Part shown: positions 56,425 to 64,000 of the stretch, in pieces
Layout of the letters: each line of letters starts with the position of its first letter
Numbering within the stretch: position 1 is the first letter of the stretch
NCBI GenBank assembly: GCA_963823515.1
Contig: CAWGMB010000019.1
Coordinates: forward strand, 372,001-436,000
Length of the DNA: 64,000 bases
DNA from: Miltoncostaea sp963823515
Lineage (GTDB): Bacteria; Actinomycetota; Thermoleophilia; Miltoncostaeales; Miltoncostaeaceae
Reading direction: 5' to 3'
Notes under the pieces: generated by a model
The model's input: only the letters and a program-made list of their open reading frames with translations
Told to the model about the DNA's origin: nothing
The model's database searches: none
Program-made: the position numbers and the translations under genes

Positions 56425-57325
56425 GCCGGAGGGTGACCTCCACCGGGTCGTGATCGGACAGGCGCACGCGCCGGGCGATCCCCCGCCAGGCGACCCCGAC
56501 CTCGCGCTCCTCGGGGCGCATGCGCCGCGCCGGCTCCACCACCTCCATCCCGCGGTGCACGATCCGGTCGATGCCCATCCCGGCGCCGGGCTCGGCCCCG
56601 GCCCAGCCTGCCGCGGCGAGCGCGGCCATCGCGGGGTGGGAGGGGGGAGCGTTCAGGTCGCCGGCCAGCACGGCCGCGCCGCCCAGGGCGGCGTGCCGGA
56701 CCGCCGCGGCGGCGCGGGCGATCTCGTCGCCCACCACGACCGGGTTCCGGGCGTTGTGGCAATGGGTGCACCCCACCGTGATCCGCTCCCCGCCCGGCGC
56801 CGTCATCCCGACGAGCACCAGCCGGCGCGGCTCGGGCAGGTACCGCATCAGCTCCCCCCGCTCGAGGCCCAGGCGCCGGGCCGAGCGCAGGATGCCCGAG
56901 ATCGGGTTCAGCCGCACCGAGCGCCGGGTCTCCTCGATCAGCGACATCCGCGGACCGGCAAGCAGCACGTTGGCGTTGCCCTCGTGCGTGCGCCACAAGT
57001 CCGGGTTGCGGGCCGCGAGCGCGTCGCGCAGCCGCGCCGGCCCGATCAACGGGCCGGTGGTGGTCCAGACGGCCCTCATGCCGGTGATCCGCGCGATGGT
57101 GGCGATCGCCGCGGTCGGCACCTCCTGGAGGGCGCACACATCGGGCGCCCAGGCCGCCAGCCGCTCGGCCATCAGATCGGTGAGCTTGCGGTTGAGGTGC
57201 ATGTGGACCCCGTCGTCCTCCGGGATCCGGCGCAAGGTGGAGCGGCGCGTCGCGCCGAGCCCGGGCAACCCGTCCCGTCCGTGGAACAGGTTCCACGTGA
57301 TCACCCGGATCGAAGTTCCCTCCAC
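56405..57325 (-). CDS. endonuclease/exonuclease/phosphatase (EEP) family protein
   Basis: A 306-residue EEP-fold hydrolase. Conserved motifs are VITWNLFHGRDG (N), DVCALQEVPT (E), VGCTHCHNARNP, AVLAGDLNAPPSHPAMAAL (DLN) and RLSDHDPVEVTL (SDH), so the catalytic set is complete. No signal peptide is visible at GTG 57325, so it may act in the cytoplasm on phosphodiester or phosphoester substrates; relatives range from nucleases to sphingomyelinase-like enzymes. It is divergent from the small membrane protein gene, with only about 50 bases between. Confidence 0.82.
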   Translation of the reverse strand: MEGTSIRVITWNLFHGRDGLPGLGATRRSTLRRIPEDDGVHMHLNRKLTDLMAERLAAWAPDVCALQEVPTAAIATIARITGMRAVWTTTGPLIGPARLRDALAARNPDLWRTHEGNANVLLAGPRMSLIEETRRSVRLNPISGILRSARRLGLERGELMRYLPEPRRLVLVGMTAPGGERITVGCTHCHNARNPVVVGDEIARAAAAVRHAALGGAAVLAGDLNAPPSHPAMAALAAAGWAGAEPGAGMGIDRIVHRGMEVVEPARRMRPEEREVGVAWRGIARRVRLSDHDPVEVTLRPTASAS

Positions 57326-57378
57326 GAGGGAAGGTTCGCCCCTTGCGCCGGGCCTCGCAAGCGTGAAGATTGCCCGAC

Positions 57379-57600
57379 GTGCCGACGACCACCCCTCCTC
57401 CGGCGGTCGCCCGCCCCCGCTTGGCCGTCGCGTACTGGATCGCTGCCGCCCTGATCTACGCGGGTCTGGGCGTCTTCTTCCAGCCCTTCTTCCTGCTGGG
57501 GTTCTGGGAGTCCCTGCCGTTCCTGTTCCTCGCCACGTGGCTCGCGGGGCGGCTCTTCCCGCGCCCGGTGCCCCGGCTGCCCTCGCCTCCGACGGAGTGA
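57379..57600 (+). CDS. small membrane protein, unknown
   Basis: A 73-residue protein with two hydrophobic segments (LAVAYWIAAALIYAGLGVFF and SLPFLFLATWLAGRLFP) and a Pro-rich C-terminus. GTG 57379 is used; TTG 57370 is an in-frame alternative. Its stop overlaps the following DUF457 gene start (GTGA), so the two are coupled. No family recognised. Confidence 0.6.
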   Translation: MPTTTPPPAVARPRLAVAYWIAAALIYAGLGVFFQPFFLLGFWESLPFLFLATWLAGRLFPRPVPRLPSPPTE

Positions 57601-58328
57601 GCTGGGCCGCCCACGACCTCGAGCCGTTCCTCTTCCGCGCGAAGCTCGGCGGCATCATCAGCCTGCCGTTGTGCCTGTTCGGCTCCTACTCCCCGGACAT
57701 CTTCAGCAAGTGGGCCGTGTACGGGCTGGACTTCACCGGCGACGCCCACCTGGTCGACGACCCGGTGAAGCTGCACCGGGGCTTCCCGGGCGTGGGCTTC
57801 ACGCACTCGCTGGCCTTCGGCGTGGTGCTCGCCACGGTCATCCTCCTGATGAGCAAGAACCCGATGTGGGCCTTCTCGTTCCTCCTCGGGTCCTGGGCCC
57901 ACGTCTTCTCCGACACGCTGGACTCGGTCGGCGTGATGCTCTTCTTCCCCTTCAGCCAGTGGCACCTGCACTTCGACGTCTGGCAGTACGTGGGCGAAGC
58001 GGGGCGCAAGGAGGATGCGATCGCCTACTACACGTCCCTCGGGGGGGTCTGGGATCTGCTCTGGGCGGGGTGGCTCGCCTTGCACTGGCGGATGTTCACC
58101 GCCAACCACTTCCACACCGAGATCGTGCCCAAGGACAGCTTCTGGCTGTGGATGCGAACGAAGTCCAGCGACGCGATGATGCTGACGGTCTTCCGCGTCA
58201 GCGCGTTCTTCGGGGTGGCGTCGATCCTCGGCTGGTACGTCTGGGCGCTCTTCGTGAACGACTTCCAGAACGCGCTCGACTGGTCGCTCGGCGGGCCCCA
58301 GTGGGCCCCCCGGGTGGGGCCCCCCTGA
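57597..58328 (+). CDS. membrane-bound metal-dependent hydrolase (YdjM/DUF457-like)
   Basis: A 243-residue protein of the DUF457/YdjM type. The metal-binding layout is GFPGVGFTHSLAFGVVLATV and LLGSWAHVFSDTLDSVGVML, with hydrophobic helices around them. Residues about 110-175 form an extra, partly hydrophilic segment rich in Trp and His (FSQWHLHFDVWQYVGEA). The C-terminal part contains another membrane helix (FFGVASILGWYVWALFVNDF). Members are found in bacteria and archaea, but the physiological substrate is not established. GTG 57597 overlaps the previous stop. Confidence 0.75.
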   Translation: MSWAAHDLEPFLFRAKLGGIISLPLCLFGSYSPDIFSKWAVYGLDFTGDAHLVDDPVKLHRGFPGVGFTHSLAFGVVLATVILLMSKNPMWAFSFLLGSWAHVFSDTLDSVGVMLFFPFSQWHLHFDVWQYVGEAGRKEDAIAYYTSLGGVWDLLWAGWLALHWRMFTANHFHTEIVPKDSFWLWMRTKSSDAMMLTVFRVSAFFGVASILGWYVWALFVNDFQNALDWSLGGPQWAPRVGPP

Positions 58329-58338
58329 TCCGGCCTGC

Positions 58339-60036
58339 TCACCCCGGCGGTGCGGCCGGGGCCGCCGGCCCGAGCACCGGCGAGCCGCATCCGCCCTCGC
58401 TGCCCAGCACGGCGCCGACGAAGGTTCCGAGGCGGACGTCGAACGACAGGCGCACGACGCCGGGCTGGGAGACGCGCAGATCGGTCCCCCACGGCTCGCG
58501 GGGCTCGGCGCACGCCGATCCGCGCTCCACGCTCCAGTACGGCGTGTAGCGCAGCCGCAGGCGATAGGTGCCCGGCTTCTTCACCCGGAGCGTGACGGCG
58601 GCGGAGGTCAGCGACAGCACCGAGATGCCGTCGGCCGGGGTGGCGATCGGGGTCGGCTCCGGCAGCTCGAAGACCGTCCAGCCCCCGATCCGGGCCACCT
58701 TGGTCAGGCCCGAGTAGCCGGAGCGCAGCAGGGTCGCCTCGTTGGTCGCGCTGTAGTCGAGGGGGTCGTCCGGCAGGAACACCCAGCGGACGCCGGTGCG
58801 CCGCAGCCACGTGTCGTACGTGCGGGCGTTGAGCGTGCCGTAGAGCACCGCGTTCGCGGGGAAGTCGTCCTGGCGGAACCAGCCGCGGGCCAGCGGCACC
58901 CCGCGCTTGGCCAGGTAGAAGGCCTCCCAGTTGTCGGCCGTGGCGACCACCTGCACCCGTTGGTTCGTGTCCGGGTGCGCGTCGAGCCACGCGATCACCG
59001 GGTACCAGAATGTCTCGTCCTGGGCGCGCGACTCCGTGGCCGTCCGCCAGCCGGCGACGGCGGGCAGCGCCTGCCACATGAACGCGGTCGCCAGGCACGC
59101 GATCGCGATCCCCCGCGGCCGGAAGCCGCGCGCGGCGAGCGGCAGCAGCAGCAGCGGCACGCCCATGAGCAGCATCAGCCTCACGGCGTTGCCGCCGAGC
59201 GGCGACGAGAGGACGAAGGCGAGTGCGCCGAGCAGGCCGTAGCTCAGGAAGACGGCGCGCAGAGGGCGCTGGTCGGGCAGGCCGCGCGTCAACAGCAGCC
59301 CGGCGGCGCAGAAGCCGGCGATCGCGAGGGCGTCCTTCGGGTCGAAGGGATAGGTCGCCCCGCCGGAGGAGAAGCCGCGCAGCAGCAGGCCCTGGATCCC
59401 GCCCACGGCCACGGCGCCGACGGCGAGTGCCAGGTCGGCCCGTGAGCGCCACCACCCCGGGGTGGTGGCGGCGATGGCGGTGAGGACCACGAGGAGGAAG
59501 GCCAGGGCGAGGGGGTGGGCGAGGGCGGTGGCCAGGAGCCCGGCGAAGGCGAGCCCGCGCCGGCCGGAGCTCAGCGCCACCAGCGACCCGATCGCGAGCG
59601 CCAGGCCGAGCAGGAAGGGGTACGTCCCGGCCACGACGCCCAGGGGCACGAGCACCGCGAAGGCCAGCGCCGGCCACGTCGCGATCGCCGGCCAGCGCCG
59701 CCGCAGCAGGGCCGCGAACCCGGCCGCCGCCCCGGCGCACGACCCGCTCACCACCGTCGCGGGGTGCAGCAGGGCGGCGAGCGGATAGAAGAGCAGGCTG
59801 TAGTTGATCTGCGCGTAGCGGCCCGAGTACCAGAAGTTGTCCCACAGCTGCCAGCCGTGGTCGCGCCAGGACTGCGTCAGGTAGAGGTGCGCGGCCTGGT
59901 CGCCGCCGGGCGGGCCGAAGAGCATCAGCCCGAGCCCGATCAGCCCCGCGATCATCGCGGCGCCCAGGGGCGCGCCACCGCCGCGCGCCGCGCGCCGGAC
60001 GCGATCCTGCAGTGACTCTCGGCCGACCCTCATCAC
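58339..60036 (-). CDS. polytopic membrane protein, GT-C-like with C-terminal beta domain
   Basis: A 565-residue protein with about 10-11 membrane segments in its first 350 residues. The first external loop has GGDQAAHLYLTQSWRDHGWQ then WDNFWYSGRYAQINYS, an acidic-aromatic pattern seen in GT-C and 6-pyruvoyl-type membrane proteins. The C-terminal ~190 residues are external and beta-rich (VQVVATADNWEAFYLAKRGV, WVFLPDDPLDYSATNE). No catalytic assignment can be made. It follows the PBP gene by 35 bases on the same strand, suggesting a link to the envelope. The 3' end is convergent with the DUF457 gene. Confidence 0.7.
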   Translation of the reverse strand: MMRVGRESLQDRVRRAARGGGAPLGAAMIAGLIGLGLMLFGPPGGDQAAHLYLTQSWRDHGWQLWDNFWYSGRYAQINYSLLFYPLAALLHPATVVSGSCAGAAAGFAALLRRRWPAIATWPALAFAVLVPLGVVAGTYPFLLGLALAIGSLVALSSGRRGLAFAGLLATALAHPLALAFLLVVLTAIAATTPGWWRSRADLALAVGAVAVGGIQGLLLRGFSSGGATYPFDPKDALAIAGFCAAGLLLTRGLPDQRPLRAVFLSYGLLGALAFVLSSPLGGNAVRLMLLMGVPLLLLPLAARGFRPRGIAIACLATAFMWQALPAVAGWRTATESRAQDETFWYPVIAWLDAHPDTNQRVQVVATADNWEAFYLAKRGVPLARGWFRQDDFPANAVLYGTLNARTYDTWLRRTGVRWVFLPDDPLDYSATNEATLLRSGYSGLTKVARIGGWTVFELPEPTPIATPADGISVLSLTSAAVTLRVKKPGTYRLRLRYTPYWSVERGSACAEPREPWGTDLRVSQPGVVRLSFDVRLGTFVGAVLGSEGGCGSPVLGPAAPAAPPG

Positions 60037-60070
60037 CCGCGGGGAAACCCCCCGTCCACGCCGACCGATC

Positions 60071-62338
60071 CTAGACCGCCCGTCCGGGAATGGCGATCCC
60101 GGGACCTATGGGGTGCTCGACGCCGGCGGCGGCGGGGGTCGGCGGAGGCGGCGCGGGGGTCGGCGGAGGCGGCGTGGGGGTCGGCGGAGGCGGCGCGGGG
60201 GTCGGCGGAGGCGGCGTCGGGGCCGGCGGCGTGGGGGTCCGCGCCGGGGGGGTGATGGGCTGGGTCGTCACGGGCGGCGCCACCGGCGGCGGCTGGGAGG
60301 TGGTCGTCGGCGGCTTGGGCGTCGTCTTCTTGGTGGTGGTGCCCGTCGAGGTCGACGCGCTCGACGCGGCCGAGGATTCGGCCTCGCCCGCGGCCTTGGT
60401 GAAGTCGCTCGAGAACGGAGACCAGGTCACCGGGTTGTTCGGCAGCGGGAACGACCCCGAGGAGCCGTCGCGGTCGACGACCACCTGCATGAAGTCGTGC
60501 CAGATCCTCGCAGGGAAGGATCCGCCGCTCACGGCGATACCGTGCACGCTGGTCATGAACTGGGGAGTCGTCCCGTTCGCGTTCGGGTAGCCGACCCACA
60601 CGGCGGTCGAGTACTTCGGCGTGTAGCCGACGAACCAGGCGTCGCGGAAGTCGCTGGTGGTGCCGGTCTTGCCCGCGGCGGGGACGCTCAGCCGCGCCGC
60701 GACGCCGGTGCCGCCCTGCACGTTGTTCTGCAGGATGCGCGACACCTCGTAGGCGACCCCGTCCGAGAACGCGCGCTTGCGCTCGGGCGCGAAGACGTCC
60801 TCCTTGCCGTCGGGGGCGACGATCTTCGAGATCGCGCGGGGCGTCACCCGGAAGCCGCCGTTCGACAGCGGCGAGTAGGCGGTCGCCATGTCGAGCGGGG
60901 TGACCTCGCCCGAGCCGAGGCCGATCGAGGCCACGTCGGGCAGTGCGCGCTCCTCGGGGATGCCCATGTCGTAGGCCGTCTGGATCATCTTGTCCGGCCC
61001 GACGTCGAGCGTGAGCTGCTGGAAGACCGAGTTGTCCGAGCTCAGCAGCGCCGAGGCGATGGGGATGGCCCCGCGGTACGTGTTGGAGTAGGTCGAGACG
61101 TCGACCGGCCCGTACTGGGGATCGACGAAGTCGAGCTTCTTGCTGCCGTAGAGCGTCGTGTAGGGGTTGATCCCCTGGCGGACCGCCTCGGTCAGCGCGA
61201 AGGTCTTGAAGGTCGATCCGGGCTGGCGCAGGGCCTGGGTGGCCAGGTTGAACTGGCTGTCCGCGCTGAACCGCTGGCTCGAGGCCATCGCGCGGATGTA
61301 GCCCTTGCGGGAGTCGACCATCACCACGGCGGCCGCCGGGTCGGTGTCGTAGTACAGCTGTGCCTTGATCGCGCGGCGGGCGGCGGACTGCAGCGCCGGG
61401 TCGATGGTCGTGTAGACCTTGAACCCGCCCCGCTGGACTCTCTTCTCGCCGTACTTGTCGATCAGCGCCTGGCGGACGTACTCGAAGAAGTACTCCTCGC
61501 GCTTGCGCTTGTAGGCGGTGCCGCGCTTGAGGGAGATGCCCGACTTCATCGCCTTGTCGGCGAGCTCGCGCGAGATGTAGCCCTGGTCGGCCATCTGGTC
61601 GAGCACGGTGTTGCGCCGGGCGCGCGCGTCATCCGGGTTGGTGAAGGGGTTGTAGCTCGAGGGCGCCTGCGGCAGGCCGGCGAGCAGCGCGGCCTGCGGG
61701 AGGTTGATCTCGGAGACGTGCTTGTCGAAGTAGGTCAGCGACGCGGCCTCGACGCCGATGGCGTTCTGGCCGTAGAAGACGCCGTTGAGGTACTTCGTGA
61801 GGATCTCGTCCTTCGTGTACTTCTTCTCGTACTGGAAGGCCAGGTAGGCCTCCTCGACCTTCTTCGAGAGCGTCCGGTCGGCCTTCGGCTCGTAGAGGTT
61901 CTTGATCAACTGCATCGTGATCGTGCTGCCGCCCTGCCGCGCCGACCGGCTCTCGATGTCCTTGGCCGCGGCGCCGAGCAGACGGTAGTAGTCGACCCCG
62001 TCGTGCTCGTAGAAGCGCTTGTCCTCGATCGCGACGGTCGCGTCCTTGAGCGTCTGCGGGATGCGGCTGCTGGGGACGACGGTGCGGTTGGTCTCGCCGG
62101 CGATGATCCCGAGGAGCTTGTTGTCCTTGTCGTAGATCCGCGTGTTCTGGCCGAGGCGGATCTCCTTGAGACCCTCCGGGCCGAGGCTCTCGCCCACCGA
62201 GTGGATCGCGAGCGCCGACACCAGCACCACGCCGCCGAGCATCGCGGCGAGGATGCCGCCCAGAATCAGCAGAAGGTTCACGCGCTTGCGCTGCGTGCGC
62301 CGCTCGCGCCCCCGCCGCCGCCGCCGCAGGTCGCTCAC
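60071..62338 (-). CDS. class A penicillin-binding protein (transglycosylase/transpeptidase)
   Basis: A 755-residue bifunctional peptidoglycan synthase. A basic N-terminus precedes a membrane anchor (about residues 21-46). The GT51 domain has TVAIEDKRFYEHDGVD (E105), RQGGSTITMQLIKNLY and EAYLAFQYEKKYTKDEIL. The transpeptidase has the SxxK motif at STFK (375-378), SDN (434-436) and KTGT (557-560). After about residue 650 comes a Ser/Thr-rich linker and a proline-rich tail with four tandem heptapeptides PPPPTP(A/T). The GTG start overlaps the upstream small-protein stop (GTGA), and the 565-residue membrane protein follows. Confidence 0.96.
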   Translation of the reverse strand: MSDLRRRRRGRERRTQRKRVNLLLILGGILAAMLGGVVLVSALAIHSVGESLGPEGLKEIRLGQNTRIYDKDNKLLGIIAGETNRTVVPSSRIPQTLKDATVAIEDKRFYEHDGVDYYRLLGAAAKDIESRSARQGGSTITMQLIKNLYEPKADRTLSKKVEEAYLAFQYEKKYTKDEILTKYLNGVFYGQNAIGVEAASLTYFDKHVSEINLPQAALLAGLPQAPSSYNPFTNPDDARARRNTVLDQMADQGYISRELADKAMKSGISLKRGTAYKRKREEYFFEYVRQALIDKYGEKRVQRGGFKVYTTIDPALQSAARRAIKAQLYYDTDPAAAVVMVDSRKGYIRAMASSQRFSADSQFNLATQALRQPGSTFKTFALTEAVRQGINPYTTLYGSKKLDFVDPQYGPVDVSTYSNTYRGAIPIASALLSSDNSVFQQLTLDVGPDKMIQTAYDMGIPEERALPDVASIGLGSGEVTPLDMATAYSPLSNGGFRVTPRAISKIVAPDGKEDVFAPERKRAFSDGVAYEVSRILQNNVQGGTGVAARLSVPAAGKTGTTSDFRDAWFVGYTPKYSTAVWVGYPNANGTTPQFMTSVHGIAVSGGSFPARIWHDFMQVVVDRDGSSGSFPLPNNPVTWSPFSSDFTKAAGEAESSAASSASTSTGTTTKKTTPKPPTTTSQPPPVAPPVTTQPITPPARTPTPPAPTPPPPTPAPPPPTPTPPPPTPAPPPPTPAAAGVEHPIGPGIAIPGRAV
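60132..60215 (-). repeat. 21-bp tandem repeat inside the PBP proline-rich tail
   Basis: Four copies of a 21-base unit containing GGGGGTCGGCGGAGGCGGC on the plus strand, with the GGGGGT block recurring at 60134, 60155, 60176 and 60197. Units differ only at one position (C or T), alternating, so the encoded heptapeptides alternate PPPPTPA and PPPPTPT. Such arrays expand and contract by slippage and can be misassembled. Confidence 0.9.
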
Positions 62339-62811
62339 GCGGAGACCACCGGCAGGGGGCGGATGTTCCAGGCCACGCGGCCGGAGTGGAGGTCGAGGAG
62401 GCCGATCATCTGCGGCGGCCCCCCGCGGATCCGGCCGTGCACGACCCAGCCGAGGCGCGAGAGCGGCACCGCCACCCGGCGCTCCTCGGCGGGCGTCGCG
62501 CCCCCCGGCGGGATGGGCACGACGAAGGCGCCGTCCATGTAGACGAGCTCCACCCTCTCGGCGACGGGGCTACCGGCCCATACGTCGCGGGCACGGGCGA
62601 GTGCCGCCTCGGAGGTGCCCAGGCGGGCGTCCCGCGAGAGACGTATCGCGTGGTAGACGAACTTCCATCCACGATCCACCCTCGCATAGCCGACCTCCGC
62701 CCCTCCGGGCCCATCCGCGTAGTGACTTGCAACCAGCACCGGAGCCCAGAGGCCGGCGAGAACCACGATGAGGGCCGCTGCGAGGAAGAGCCGCGTGCGA
62801 GATCCCCGCAT
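62335..62811 (-). CDS. secreted or membrane-anchored protein, unknown
   Basis: A 158-residue protein with an N-terminal hydrophobic segment (RLFLAAALIVVLAGLWAPVL) that may be a signal peptide or anchor. The remainder is a small mixed domain: RVDRGWKFVYHAIRLSRDAR, ARARDVWAGSPVAERVEL, and VVHGRIRGGPPQMIGLLDLH. No family was recognised. It immediately precedes the class A PBP gene with a four-base overlap, so a periplasmic partner of the PBP is a reasonable inference. AGGGGG lies just upstream of its ATG. Confidence 0.6.
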   Translation of the reverse strand: MRGSRTRLFLAAALIVVLAGLWAPVLVASHYADGPGGAEVGYARVDRGWKFVYHAIRLSRDARLGTSEAALARARDVWAGSPVAERVELVYMDGAFVVPIPPGGATPAEERRVAVPLSRLGWVVHGRIRGGPPQMIGLLDLHSGRVAWNIRPLPVVSA

Positions 62812-62863
62812 GTCGCCCCCTTGACCGCTCCCCGGACGCCCGGGGGACGTCGAGACGGGGGAT

Positions 62864-62876
62864 TATAGACGGGCCT
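62864..62876 (+). promoter_or_regulatory. -10 element of a probable leaderless promoter for the HAD gene
   Basis: TATAGA at 62864-62869 ends seven bases before the GTG at 62877, so transcription would begin at or next to the start codon. No ribosome-binding site is visible before this GTG. A clear -35 at 17-base spacing was not found. Confidence 0.55.
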
Positions 62877-63578
62877 GTGGAGAACCCTCCCGCCAACCGG
62901 GTCCGCGTCGAGGCAGTTCTCCTCGATGCCTACGGAACCCTTCTCGATCTCCCCGACCCGGTGCCGCGCCTGCGGGCGCTCCTGGCGGGTGCGGGGCACC
63001 CCCATCCCCGGGCGCGCGTCGCCCGCGCGCTGCGCGCCGAGATCGCCTACTACCGGGCCAACCACGACCGCGGGCGCGACGAGGGCTCGCTCGAGGCGCT
63101 CCGGCGCGACTGCGCCGGGGTGCTGGCCGGGGGCCTCGGGGGCGACGCGCCGCCGCCGGAGCGTCTCGCCGCCATGCTCGTGGACAGCCTCCGCTTCACG
63201 CTCTTCGTCGATGTCGTGCCGGCCCTCGACGCCCTCGCGCGCGCGGGCCTGCGCATCGCGGTCGTCAGCAATTGGGATTGCAGCCTGCCCGGGGTCCTCA
63301 GCGACCTGGGAGTCGCCGAGCGCTTCGAGGCGGTCACCGTCAGCGCCACCGCCGGCGCCCGCAAGCCCGAGCCCGCGATCTTCCACCGCGCGCTCGAGGC
63401 CCTCGGGATCGCGCCCGCGGCGGCGCTCCACTGCGGTGACCTGCCGAACGCCGATTGCGAGGGCGCCCGTCGCGCCGGCATCCGCGCCGTCCTGCTGGAC
63501 CGCAGCGGCACCCTGCCGCCGGGTCCATGCCCGCGCATCGCCGCCCTCTCGGATCTGGCCCTGTGGACAAAGCCCTGA
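62877..63578 (+). CDS. HAD-superfamily hydrolase
   Basis: A 233-residue HAD phosphatase. Motif I is VLLDAYGTLLDLPD (D17; the second Asp is replaced by Tyr-Gly as in some epoxide-hydrolase/DREG-like members), motif II VVSNWDCS, motif III lysine in ARKPEPAIFHRALEAL and motif IV ALHCGDLPNADCEGARRAG. The cap is helical. The start is GTG 62877, apparently leaderless. It is a typical cytoplasmic phosphatase with unknown substrate. Confidence 0.85.
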   Translation: MENPPANRVRVEAVLLDAYGTLLDLPDPVPRLRALLAGAGHPHPRARVARALRAEIAYYRANHDRGRDEGSLEALRRDCAGVLAGGLGGDAPPPERLAAMLVDSLRFTLFVDVVPALDALARAGLRIAVVSNWDCSLPGVLSDLGVAERFEAVTVSATAGARKPEPAIFHRALEALGIAPAAALHCGDLPNADCEGARRAGIRAVLLDRSGTLPPGPCPRIAALSDLALWTKP

Positions 63579-63680
63579 GCCCGGGTCCATTTCACACGAA
63601 CGAAATTGGTGCTTGCGCAACCCTGTAGGTGTATGTTCGATCCGTTCGAATTCAAAGACGCGACGCATTCTGGTGGTTTT
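63579..63680 (+). promoter_or_regulatory. AT-richer upstream region of the last gene
   Basis: About 100 bases distinctly less GC-rich than the surroundings, containing the near-repeats GTTCGA/GTTCGAA at 63635-63650. This fits a promoter and 5' leader for the secreted-protein gene at 63681. TATGTT (63632-63637) is a possible -10, and GGTGG shortly before 63681 a possible ribosome site. An in-frame ATG at 63633 is an alternative start, which would make part of this region coding. Confidence 0.5.
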
Positions 63681-64000
63681 GTGAACTTCGGCACGGCGAT
63701 CGAGCGGCGAGCGTCCGACCCGGGTACCGCGGCATGGCTGCGGTACCTGGTGGTCGCGCTGCTCATCGCCCTCGCCGTGCCAGGGCTGGCCATGGCCCAG
63801 GATGCGGGCACGGCCGTCGCGGAGCCGCCCGCGCCGGAGGCGACCGCGACCTCTGCCCCCGCGCCCGAGGCGACGCCCCCGGAGGCCGCCGACGAGCAGG
63901 CGCCCGCCGATCCCGCCCCCGCCGAGGCCACGCCGGGCGCGCAGGCCACACCCGCCGCGCCGCCCGCCGCGGGCTCCGAGGGCGCAACGGTTCCGGTCGA
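63681..64000 (+). CDS. secreted Ala/Pro-rich protein (partial, 3' end outside window)
   Basis: The first 106 codons of a gene that leaves the window. From GTG 63681 the protein has a basic N-terminus, then a hydrophobic signal segment (VVALLIALAVPGLAMA), with cleavage expected after AMA-QDAG. The visible mature part is a low-complexity Ala/Pro/Glu spacer (EPPAPEATATSAPAPEATPP). The functional domain lies further downstream and cannot be judged. An in-frame ATG 48 bases earlier would add 16 residues. Confidence 0.65.
   Translation, partial: MNFGTAIERRASDPGTAAWLRYLVVALLIALAVPGLAMAQDAGTAVAEPPAPEATATSAPAPEATPPEAADEQAPADPAPAEATPGAQATPAAPPAAGSEGATVPV

Noticed and set aside
57281..57303. Palindrome GTGGAAC-AG-GTTCCAC followed by CACGTGATC, resembling parS or a regulatory operator.
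   Set aside because: It falls within the conserved WNLFHG codons of the EEP-family gene and lacks the TTTCACGTGAAA core.
62876..62884. DnaA-box-like TGTGGAGAA at the HAD gene start.
   Set aside because: A single isolated copy overlapping a start codon far from dnaA, with no neighbouring boxes.
63562..63570. TGTGGACAA, an exact match to the mycobacterial DnaA box.
   Set aside because: A lone site in the 3' end of the HAD coding sequence; the LWTK codons explain it.

Overview
The window is a chromosomal origin region from a very GC-rich bacterium. The order dciA-recF-dnaN-dnaA | oriC | rpmH-rnpA-yidD-yidC-jag-rsmG-parA-parB is canonical. An F420-dependent luciferase-like oxidoreductase, frequent GTG starts, NarL-type signalling and SipW-type secretion suggest an Actinomycetota lineage. 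The E. coli-like insertion in GyrB and the heavy use of stop/start overlaps point to a deep branch such as Thermoleophilia, but this placement is inference only.

Left arm (1-12.2 kb, mostly minus strand): a SipW-type secreted protein followed by the start of a likely signal peptidase, a decayed PAS-sensor pseudogene on the plus strand, then gyrA, gyrB (reading frame broken once), dciA, recF, dnaN, dnaA and an uncharacterised GHKL-ATPase/winged-helix protein that is the origin-proximal gene. The presumed oriC (12186-12571) carries five DnaA-box-like sites of the form TTCTCCACA. Right of the origin (12.5-17.2 kb, plus strand) lie rpmH to parB, with a near-consensus parS inside a 28-bp perfect palindrome between jag and rsmG.

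17.1-21.7 kb: a soluble NarL-type two-component pair convergent with parB, tRNA-Ile(GAU), a DUF151 nuclease-domain protein, a chorismate mutase, and tatA-tatC.

21.8-44.7 kb (all minus strand): a large cell-surface polysaccharide locus. One run of 13 tightly spaced genes (44676 down to 28849) starts with an F420-type oxidoreductase and contains secreted and anchored proteins, a methyltransferase, two O-antigen ligase/polymerase-type proteins, three GT4 glycosyltransferases, a deacetylase-GT4 fusion, an ATP-grasp ligase and an initiating phosphoglycosyl transferase. A second run (28647 to 21764) holds a Wzz-like protein, two paralogous PQQ-type propellers, a MurJ/Wzx flippase, a UDP-glucuronate decarboxylase-type SDR and an ABC ATPase without a permease. 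Together these are parts for a Wzx/Wzy-type pathway: initiation, assembly, flipping, polymerisation, chain-length control and extracellular handling.

44.7-64 kb: a roughly 500-base non-coding gap with strong hairpins, a mog-moaC-GT20 operon, a membrane M28-like protein that has lost its metal ligands, a lipid/glycan membrane cluster (GT2, GT4, methyltransferase, AglD-like, DUF2079, GT-C proteins), an EEP-family phosphatase/nuclease, a DUF457 hydrolase, a class A PBP with a repetitive proline-rich tail, a HAD hydrolase, and the start of a secreted Ala/Pro-rich protein.

Most interesting to follow up: the origin-linked GHKL-winged-helix protein, the gyrB frame break, the two probable CTG start codons at stop/start overlaps, the polysaccharide locus with its propeller pair and fusion enzyme, and the structured non-coding gap. 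No mobile elements, CRISPR arrays or rRNA genes were seen.
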